Shown piece after piece: positions 59,613 through 64,000 of a DNA stretch of 64,000 bases (the stretch's first letter is position 1; every line of letters begins with the position of its first letter). Origin of the DNA: Hydnum rufescens UP504. Taxonomy: Eukaryota; Basidiomycota; Agaricomycetes; Cantharellales; Hydnaceae. The stretch is from positions 379,415 to 443,414 of the forward strand of contig MU128915.1 of the NCBI GenBank assembly GCA_014904985.1. The letters run 5' to 3'. Below the pieces are notes generated by a model. The model was not told the origin of the DNA. It worked only from the letters and a program-made list of their open reading frames with translations, and did no database searches. Made by a program: the position numbers and the translations under genes.

Positions 59613-62600
59613 TTATCGCGTACTAGGGAACGAATTCGACCTTGACGGCGACATCCGCGCTGGCGTTCCAGCCTGGCTGTCGCGAGCACTAGCAGAGCCC
59701 CATAGGCCCCCCACTACATTCTGTACGGTCTCCCCCACCCCGCGGGGTTGCGGAGTATGGCGAACGCCGAAGAGTTTTACATTGGTACCATTCCAGATTC
59801 CAAGGGGAGCAGTCCCTCGTACATATAATTCGCCCCATATCAGGGAGGTAAGCCATACTAGAGAAGCGTCAGACCACTGGAAAGAGAACGAAGAATTGTA
59901 TTCAGTTCTGGGGGATTCCCACCGTACCCATCACGATGAATAGACACTGACTTGGAATCGACGGGGATTTACAGGGGGTGCTGGAGGAAGGACGTGTCGT
60001 AGTGTTGCGGAGCGAAGGAACTCGAGCACCGCAGAACTGGTCGCCGGTCGAGTACCAGGCTTTTGTAGATCGGTTACTTTCGGCAACAGCTCTGCTATTG
60101 TCAATAGGATCGGGTCCAGTGGGAGGCTAGAAAATGGGGTGATTAGCAGATCTAGTATGCACGTTTCACCCCTGTTACACGTACCCTTGTTGCCACGACG
60201 TGACCTACGCAAAAGAGAAAGTAAGGGTATTGAGCCCAAATCCCAACGAAGAAGGTTAATTACATACCCATTCCTGAGTCGGAATGAACCCATTTCTCCC
60301 TACGCCTTGAGCAGCAATTCTCTCCAGATCGGGGTCCAGGGCTTCAAAGGATACAGAACGCTCGCGCATCTTCCCTCTGGCCTTCTCCGACAGACCAGGA
60401 TTCCGTGCACCGACAGCGGGTTCTGGCGGATCAGGCGATGTCGGGCGTGACGGCTGGTCGGAAGGAGTGAGGACCGTCCTGGTGCTGGTCACTTCACTAC
60501 TTGCGCGGGCCACTTCCCCCCTTTCGGCAGCATCAAGTGCCACGTCGGTCTCTTCGCTGGAACGCTGGAGCAAAGCAGCCTTCTCTGGGGCTTTTGTCGC
60601 GTTCGTCGCTGTTCCAGTCGCTGAGGTGGATTTATCTGGCTTCTTCCCCGCAAGTTGGGCCGCGCGTTCTTCCTTCATCTGTTGAATACGTTTCACTTCA
60701 CGCAGCCCCTTGGAGAGAGTGAAAGTCCCCAATTCTTCAAAAACGGAGTGGGACCGTAGGATGGCGTAAACTAGGTTTGGATTATTGGATAGCTGGTGGA
60801 AAAGTATTCCATTTAACGCCTCGAGCCTGAGGGGGATGTAAGTCCAAGCTATACATTCAGAAGGAAGATATACGTACATAAAGAAAACGAGACGAGGATG
60901 CCCATCATCGGCAAGGAGAAAAACTGGGTTTGAGAAGGCAGTGAAGAGCTGTACAAGTTTCGTGGATGTCTTGACAGATAGATGCTTGAGGTACGGTGCC
61001 ACATTGGCTATTGCTATGATTAGGGCCGGGTACAGAGAATTAAGGGCGCCGGAGGTGGTAGCGACCACAGAATAGATTGACTATTGGAAGATATGAGCAT
61101 GGATAAATTAGGCAATAATGAAAGAGGAACTGACTGCAATAAGGAAATCTCCAGCGTTGCCGAGGGTGGCCCACTTGGCAGGAATGTGTACGCGGGACGG
61201 CATTGGACTTTGGAGTTGTGCGCCAAACTGGCGCTCTGCGGAGAGTGATTGCATGATATATGACAATGCGCGGCAGAGACCATGATGCTCTACATGAAGA
61301 ACGATGAGCCAGGAGCTGTCATATCAAGGGGGAGGACTTACGCGGCTTGTCTTTATTTTCTAGGCAGAAGCATAACAAGTATGCGATCATGTCCAGAAGC
61401 TTATCTGATTCAAGAAGATAGGCACGGAATTTCTGGGTAAGAGGAGAGATCAATGATCCGATATATTGTCGATAACGTGGAGCAAAGAAGGGTACTTTGT
61501 TCAGCTCGATCATTTTCCACAGGAAGACAACTATACAAAATTTCCGATGTAAGCACATCGCTTGAGGGTCAAAAAACCAACGTACAAGTCTCCAGGATAT
61601 ACGGTAGAGGTCTGTGAGAGCCGGGAAGCACGTTATGTGTATTGGTGAGGTCGCTCTCTAAAATACCAAGAATTCCATCGAGATGAACTCGAAGTCCGCA
61701 GGCCGGTGCTTGAGGGGAGAGAAAGACACGCATGAGACGATATGAGTTGTCTGGTAATGGAAGAAAACGCACGAGCTTGGCGACAAAGTATCTAAATGCA
61801 TTCGAATGTGAAGTTGGGAACGTGGAATTAGCCTCACTGAGTGTCCCATTAGTATTCGTCTCTTGGGTGGGATCCCTGGCCTCGTCGGCTTGATAGTCCA
61901 GCAACGAACAAAGTACTCCGAGGCACAGCGAAATGAGACCGGAGCGACCCTCATCGCCCTTCCTTACGCTCGCCAGAATAAGGTGGTTATACGGTACTCG
62001 ATCGACCATCCCACTCCAACCTTCTGAACCTTCTCCGTCCATTGCTGTATTGAGTAAGGAGCAGAGAATAGAGAGGACGAGGCGACGAGGGGTTTTATGT
62101 ACGAGATGCGATGCATATCTGTTCCGCTGGGTGAGGAGGGTTGAAGGCGAATGATAGATTGTTCGAGAGAGAAAGATCAGGAGAAACCGCAGAACCTCGG
62201 TTTTGTTGGAATCAAGTTGGCTAGTGGACCCTATTGCAGAGGTAGAACCTATCCCTTTATCCCTTTATTGAGGCAAATATCGCTTTAGTCAGTCCGGCGT
62301 TATGGAAAACAGACTACCAACCAGATCACGTAATTAATTTTATGGTGGTCAACCTGGATCGAGGTGGGGAGAGTAAAGCCACAGCAGAACATCAAATCGA
62401 TGGCACATTCGAATAGGCGTTCCGCAAGAGTCGGCAGCTCTTCTTGTTTGACGTGGCCTGCATCGTCCGTGGAGGAAGTATTTTGGCCAGATTTAGGCCC
62501 AGGGTCTTGATTACCATCGGGAGCCACATCTTCTTCTTCTTCCTCGATAACGAACTGCGGCTGGGAGCGGCCAATGGATACATCATCATCTCTGACTTGT

Positions 62601-63191
62601 GGCTTGGGACGAGTCCAAAATACATCCTCCTCGAACGAACCTTCGCTCTCGAAGACAACGGGAAGCACACGGCCCAAAACGCGGAGACAATTGAGGACTT
62701 CCTTTGTGGTGTTGCGTTCATTTGATGTCCAAGAAGATATCTTCGCCATAGAAAGGGGGATTGCAGTGGGTTGTGGGGTAGGGAAGGTGTGGTCAGTGAG
62801 TAGATTAAACAGGCGATGGGATATGACCCTGATGAGAGTGGCGAGATTTTCGGGTGCTTCGGTCAATGCACGTCGGACTAGTAGTATGTATGTTAGCGGA
62901 GGATAAATAAGCGCGACAACGAATGATGTAGACATACTGTCTTGGGCCGTAACGAGAGTGAACACATCGGAGGCGCTATCAAATAACTGTACATACTACG
63001 TGCACATCGTGTAAACGCGAGTGGAAGGGAATGCGCAGTACAGGAAGAAATACCTGAGCCCAATATGCGTCATCTGTCTCAGCAATTTCCTTCTTCTCTG
63101 CCAACTTGGCGATACCTCCTGGCTGGGTGCGAAAAGCGAGTTTTGGATCGCTGCCTAGACCCAAAGAACCGAGCCTCTTGGGCGAAAACAT
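59613..63191 (-). CDS. HID1: HID1 family protein (yeast Ecm30 relative)
   Basis: Peripheral Golgi/trans-Golgi protein implicated in protein sorting. The start was taken at 63191 (MFSPKRLGSLGLGSDPKLAF); a Met at 63221 is in the same frame. The family N-terminus follows: PGGIAKLAEKKEIAETDDAYW, AQLFDSASDVFTLVTAQD, then ALTEAPENLATLIRVISHRL. Later blocks are NCLRVLGRVLPVVFESEGSF, FWTRPKP, an acidic low-complexity insert, FECAIDLMFCCGFTLP, FRYFVAKLVRFLPLPDN, PVFLLADDGHPRLVFFMYVY and LNGILFHQLSNNPNLVYAIL. The last exon carries VWLTSLIWGELYVRGTAP and IWNGTNVKLFGVR, a good match to the HID1 ending, with a stop at 59613. It has many short introns and converges with the CAF-1 gene at 158 bp. Confidence 0.88.
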
Positions 63192-63881
63192 GGGTAATCG
63201 TGTAATGAGCGCGCTCGGCACTATCCGTTCATTTGTGAGATCTTGGCGCAGATCCTCTAGGTATCGCCCGAGATTTGTAGAAACGACCGAGACTAGTTCT
63301 TTTGCGCTGGTGTCTGCCTCCGGAAGTCTAACCTCTCCAAGGTGGGGTAGACCACTGGGCAGTCACTCATGCCGGAATTCGCAGGTATTTCAGGCAGTGA
63401 ACCACGAGGCTTATCTCTCTGCTAGCTTTAATAATTATGGTATAATTAATTTTGAAATGCAGAATGTCCTGTCACTGCTGTGGATCCAACCCACGAAGAG
63501 CCAACGCACTCATTCGGGGTAGTGAAGAAATGGTTAACCCGGCTTATCTCAAGATTGTAGTGCGGGCCAAGATGAGACCAACATTCGACCCTCTCGGGGC
63601 TTCATGTCTAAAGCCCACTTGGGCACCAGCAGGAAAAATTGTCGTCTCAGTTACGTTCGCCACTTTCTGCACCTCGTGCTAGTCAAGAAACCTCTCTGGA
63701 TGATGAAGCGCTCGGCAATCACGTACCGCTTCTGGATGGGCGGTAGGCAACCACCCCCCAAAACCGTCCAGACATGCAATCTTGAGGCTGAACTGACCGC
63801 CGGACTCGCCTATCCGGGCCCAAGCCTTCCAACATGATGCAATTCTACGCTGTGAAACTTGAGACATGATAAAGGAATGTA
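63192..63881. other. intergenic region between HID1 and eIF1
   Basis: About 0.7 kb of promoter and 3' UTR space between two minus-strand genes. Plus-strand frames here (e.g. 63604-63837) have no family resemblance. Confidence 0.5.
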
Positions 63882-64000
63882 TTAAGCCCCGTGAATCTTG
63901 ATCGTGTTCTTCGCCACGCCTTCCTGCATCAAGAACGCAGCGATCTTGAGTCTCTGATCTCCTTGGAGTTGGATAACCTGGCCTAGTTCTTCGTCGTCAA
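63882..64000 (-). CDS. SUI1: translation initiation factor eIF1 (SUI1), C-terminal part
   Basis: A partial gene cut by the right edge of the window. The minus strand reads DDEELGQVIQLQGDQRLKIA, then FLMQEGVAKNTIKIHGA and a stop at 63882-63884, the hallmark C-terminal half of eIF1, which guards start-codon selection on the 40S subunit. The start and N-terminal exons lie beyond 64000. Confidence 0.93.
   Translation of the reverse strand, partial: DDEELGQVIQLQGDQRLKIAAFLMQEGVAKNTIKIHGA

Overview
The window is nuclear DNA from a filamentous basidiomycete fungus. Nearly every gene is cut by several short introns (about 50-65 nt, mostly GT...AG). The best-preserved proteins (SERCA, FKS1, SIP5, ATG26, CAF-1, HID1) read as Agaricomycete versions. 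A Rhizoctonia/Ceratobasidium-like member of the Cantharellales is my best guess, but that is an inference from protein style and not a measured placement. No prokaryotic operon, CRISPR array, rRNA, virus or intact transposon is recognisable.

Left third (1-17 kb). In order: an APSES/KilA-N-like nuclear protein with an AT-hook (+), a complete 11-exon SERCA-type calcium ATPase (+), a C2H2 zinc-finger transcription factor with an apparent frameshift (+), an intron-containing tRNA-Gln(CUG) (-), a tRNA-Ser(AGA) (+), a tiny NCE101-family gene (+), a mitochondrial phosphate carrier with an apparent frameshift (+), and a secreted ferritin-like protein with at least one apparent frameshift (-).

Middle (17-45.7 kb). 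The autophagy-related sterol 3-beta-glucosyltransferase ATG26 (-) and the 1,3-beta-glucan synthase FKS1 (+) diverge from one 473-bp promoter region. Then come an SLC35F6-type transporter (+), a PAP2 lipid phosphate phosphatase (-) and SIP5 (-). A gene-poor stretch at 37-43.4 kb holds only exon-like fragments, one resembling the RHS/Crinkler nuclease-like fold. After it, SNRNP27 (+) and NAA30 (-) converge with only 31 bp between their stop codons.

Right third (45.7-64 kb). An arrestin-like adaptor (-) lies in low-complexity surroundings and is followed by a 4.4-kb region without a recognisable gene. RFC4 (clamp loader, -) and the CAF-1 large subunit (+) then diverge from a 206-bp promoter. Both act with PCNA, so the pair looks like a replication/chromatin-assembly module. 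HID1 (-) and the C-terminal end of eIF1/SUI1 (-) close the window.

The most noteworthy structures are micro-exons (6 nt in FKS1, 10 nt in SLC35F6, a 20-nt first exon in NCE101), recurrent one-base frame breaks in otherwise intact genes (at least three at or beside homopolymers), the two functionally coherent divergent gene pairs, and the unassigned fragments at 37-43 kb. I did not find convincing evidence of a wholly new system.
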